From: Candidatus Peregrinibacteria bacterium
Lineage (GTDB): Bacteria; Patescibacteriota; Gracilibacteria; UBA1369; UM-FILTER-53-11
DNA length: 26,847 nucleotides
Reading direction: 5' to 3'
Assembly: GCA_023245725.1 (NCBI GenBank)
Contig: JAHFJU010000011.1
Location: 1-26,847 of the forward strand
Under the pieces are notes generated by a model, which saw only the letters and a program-made list of their open reading frames with translations, was not told where the DNA came from and searched no databases. This document shows positions 24,793-26,847 of the stretch, in pieces; position 1 is the first letter of the stretch; every line of letters begins with the position of its first letter. Made by a program: the position numbers and the translations under genes.

Positions 24793-26060
24793 GCAATTTT
24801 TCAATTGCAATAATTGGAGGTGGAGCAGCTGGAATGATGTCTGCTGCTAGCGCTTTAGAGCAGGGGAGTAATGGTGATTTAAGCGTGTGTTTGTTTGAAA
24901 AAAATGCAATCTTAGGACAGAAGGTACTAATTTCTGGAGGAGGAAGGTGCAATGTAACTACTGGAATTGAAGATATAAAGGACGTACTTAAAAAGTATCC
25001 AAGGGGAAGCCGTTTTTTGTCGTATTCTATGTACGAATTTTCTCCGCGAAAAGTTTATGAATGGTTCGAATCTCATGGAGTGCCACTTAAAGTAGAATCT
25101 GATAAGAGGGTTTTTCCTGTCTCTGACAACGGCCAAGATGTTGTTAATGCCTTTGAACAAATATTTAGTTCGGATGATAATGCTCATAGAATGAATTTGG
25201 CTTTAGGTAGATCAATAGTCGATGTTATTCATGATGAAAATAATGAATATGCATTTGAATTAATCTCTCAAAATGGTGAACATTTTTTCTCAAAGAAACT
25301 TATACTTACAACTGGTGGGCAGGCATATAGGCAGACGGGTTCAACTGGTGACGGTTATGCATTTGCTCAAAAATTGGGTCACACAATTACGCAACTTGGG
25401 CCAAGTTTGAATAATTTTTTTGTACAAGAGTCGTGGGCTAAAAATTGCGCAGGAGTTAGCCTAGAAAAAGTTGTATTAACTTTAACAGGAAGTGAGAAAT
25501 GGAAGTTCGTTGGCGACTTTGTTTTTACTCATAAAGGTGTAAGCGGTCCTGCGATATTTGCCTTATCTTCATATTCTGCATTTGATGTTGTATCGATAAA
25601 ATCTCCTCTAAAATTAAACATAGATTTTTTCCCGAATGAGAAAGAAGAGATTCTTTCAAAGCGATTCGATGACGCGCTTGCTGAGCACCCAAAAAAGATG
25701 ATTATAAATTTAGTTGATATGTTTTTGCCTCGATCTTTGGCTATTGCTTCTTTCGAGGCGACGGGAATTGATGGCGGTAAATACACAAGTCGAGTTTCGC
25801 GCGAAGAACGAAATAAATTAGTTGGATTTATGAAAAACGCATCACTTACCCTAATTGCTCGCGGTGCAGGCGAAGAGTTTGTAACTGCAGGCGGAATTTC
25901 TACCGATGAAATTGATCAAAAAACAATGGAATCAAAAATTTGTCGCGGTCTATTTTTTGCTGGAGAAATTGTTAATTTTGATGGTTTTACTGGAGGATTT
26001 AACTTGCAGGCAAGCTGGGCTACCGGCAAATTAGCTGGAATTTCTGCTTTTGGTAAATAG
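24789..26060 (+). CDS. HI0933/BaiN-family NAD(P)/FAD-dependent oxidoreductase
   Basis: 423 residues, typical of the family. The N-terminal FAD-binding Rossmann motif is IAIIGGGAAGMMSAASAL. The family hallmark GQKVLISGGGRCNVT follows, then SPRKVYEWFESHGVPLKVES, the second nucleotide motif TTGGQAYRQTGSTGDGYAFA, KGVSGPAIFALS and the C-terminal FAD-contact region AGEIVNFDGFTGGFNLQASW. Members are flavoproteins of largely unknown substrate; some act in bile-acid metabolism, which is not implied here. It overlaps dnaA by 4 bp, so it is probably translated from the dnaA transcript. Confidence 0.92.
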   Translation: MSNFSIAIIGGGAAGMMSAASALEQGSNGDLSVCLFEKNAILGQKVLISGGGRCNVTTGIEDIKDVLKKYPRGSRFLSYSMYEFSPRKVYEWFESHGVPLKVESDKRVFPVSDNGQDVVNAFEQIFSSDDNAHRMNLALGRSIVDVIHDENNEYAFELISQNGEHFFSKKLILTTGGQAYRQTGSTGDGYAFAQKLGHTITQLGPSLNNFFVQESWAKNCAGVSLEKVVLTLTGSEKWKFVGDFVFTHKGVSGPAIFALSSYSAFDVVSIKSPLKLNIDFFPNEKEEILSKRFDDALAEHPKKMIINLVDMFLPRSLAIASFEATGIDGGKYTSRVSREERNKLVGFMKNASLTLIARGAGEEFVTAGGISTDEIDQKTMESKICRGLFFAGEIVNFDGFTGGFNLQASWATGKLAGISAFGK

Positions 26061-26066
26061 TATTAC

Positions 26067-26095
26067 TTGTTTTCAAAATCCTCGATAACTATACT
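26067..26095 (+). promoter_or_regulatory. Promoter of the FecR-domain gene
   Basis: TTGTTT (26067-26072), a 17-bp spacer and TATACT (26090-26095). The -10 ends 11 nt before the ATG at 26107, so the leader should be about 5 nt, again without Shine-Dalgarno. Confidence 0.65.
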
Positions 26096-26106
26096 CTCAA
26101 AGAAAT

Positions 26107-26847
26107 ATGCAACCATATTATTACTCAAGGAATAATCGTCCTAAGAAATCATCGGCTTTGTTGCCGTTTGTTTCTTTAATAGTAATCGTATTAATTGGTG
26201 TTTTGGTGTTCCAGATTTTTTCATATTTTAGCGAAAAACGTCGTCAGGCACTCGAAAATAAGGCAGCCGTAGAAATAATTTCTGGTCGTGCTCAAATGAA
26301 AATTTGGGGCGTTGATGAGTGGGCAGATGCTCGAACAGGAGCAGTTTTGCATGAAGGTGATTCGATTCGAACTGAGCCGGGGTCTCGAGTAGTAATGACT
26401 TTATTAAATGGAAGTGCGGTTCGTTTGAGTTCTGAGACCTCGATTGAACTTACCGATCTAAAGACGCGTGATGGACAAGATGAACTTGGTATAACAGTTA
26501 ACTCTGGTGATGCTTGGGTTAAGGCAAGTGAAAATCAGGCAGTTAGCTCTAATTTTACCGTTTCAACTGAGCATTTAGAAGTCACTTCACTTGGAACTGT
26601 TTTCGATGTTACGGCTGGGTCACGAGAATCAGTTCATGTCATTTCAGGAACTGTTCAAACAGTAATTCGCGTACCGGAACCTGATGATAAAGAAACTATT
26701 CGAATTGCAGATACTTTGAATGTAGAATTTGGACAAGAAATATCTATTGGCCAAGATGAAGTCAGGCAGCTTCAAAATCGTCGTCCTGTTCAATTATTGG
26801 CTTTATTAGCGGATTCTTTTAGAGACACCGAATGGTATAAATGGAAA
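26107..26847 (+). CDS. Membrane-anchored FecR-domain protein (cut by window edge)
   Basis: The first 247 codons are present and the frame is still open at the right edge. It begins with a short basic Tyr/Arg/Lys-rich segment (MQPYYYSRNNRPKKSS), then one membrane helix (LLPFVSLIVIVLIGVLVFQI), placing the rest outside the membrane. Residues about 55-180 form a FecR-like beta domain: AQMKIWGVDEWADARTGAVL, EGDSIRTEPGSRVVMTLLNG, SAVRLSSETSIELTDL, VNSGDAWVKAS and the characteristic VSTEHLEVTSLGTVFDV. FecR domains occur in anti-sigma regulators and in many envelope proteins; no sigma-factor gene is seen nearby, so a structural envelope role is as likely. It has its own promoter. Confidence 0.83.
   Translation, partial: MQPYYYSRNNRPKKSSALLPFVSLIVIVLIGVLVFQIFSYFSEKRRQALENKAAVEIISGRAQMKIWGVDEWADARTGAVLHEGDSIRTEPGSRVVMTLLNGSAVRLSSETSIELTDLKTRDGQDELGITVNSGDAWVKASENQAVSSNFTVSTEHLEVTSLGTVFDVTAGSRESVHVISGTVQTVIRVPEPDDKETIRIADTLNVEFGQEISIGQDEVRQLQNRRPVQLLALLADSFRDTEWYKWK

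Overview
The window reads like a chromosomal piece of a small-genome bacterium, most likely a member of the Patescibacteria / Candidate Phyla Radiation. That placement is inference from the gene mix (short MurJ, lamin-tail/PKD surface protein, an RNase Y homologue with a degenerate HD site, FecR-like membrane protein), from AT-rich DNA and from the near absence of Shine-Dalgarno sequences; no rRNA or tRNA marker is present. The genetic code is standard bacterial: TGA ends hsdM, the Shedu-like gene and dnaA, which argues against the UGA=Gly lineages.

Layout. 1-1571 (minus): the start of a DedA-family gene behind murJ. 1601-2293 (plus): a DUF151 'bifunctional nuclease' gene that shares one symmetric -10 element with murJ. 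2217-4568 (minus): a large exported lamin-tail/PKD/lamin-tail protein whose 3' end overlaps the nuclease gene tail-to-tail by 77 bp. 4569-5150: a gene-poor stretch with the promoter of rny. 5151-6671: rny (RNase Y), whose HD catalytic residues appear to be lost.

6785-17009 (plus): a 10.2-kb defence island driven from a consensus-like promoter placed directly on the first start codon. Order: half-length HsdS, HsdM, BRO-N/DinD-like protein, an unknown protein, a small WYL-like protein, a Shedu (SduA-type) nuclease, full HsdS, a small KTSC-like protein, a 23-codon remnant of a NYN-domain gene, HsdR, and a YgjP-type metallopeptidase. Most junctions are overlaps or gaps under 20 bp, so the type I restriction-modification genes and the Shedu-like gene probably form one transcription unit.

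17051-19320: groES-groEL with a sigma70-type promoter overlapped by a CIRCE operator, closed by a bidirectional terminator. 19383-19892 (minus): an unknown soluble protein, divergent from 19965-20306 (plus), a small tail-anchored protein leading into pyrH, frr and an RseP/site-2 protease gene (translation factors, nucleotide metabolism, membrane proteolysis). 23371-26060: dnaA coupled by an ATGA overlap to a HI0933-family flavoprotein. 26107 to the edge: a membrane-anchored FecR-domain protein, cut by the window.

The most unusual signals are: promoters whose -10 boxes sit only 6-11 nt before start codons (leaderless or nearly leaderless mRNAs); shared or mirror-image divergent promoters; an RNase Y with substituted metal-ligand residues; an RseP gene with no canonical start codon for its first membrane helix; and the mixed type I RM/Shedu island with small unknown partners and a truncated NYN gene.
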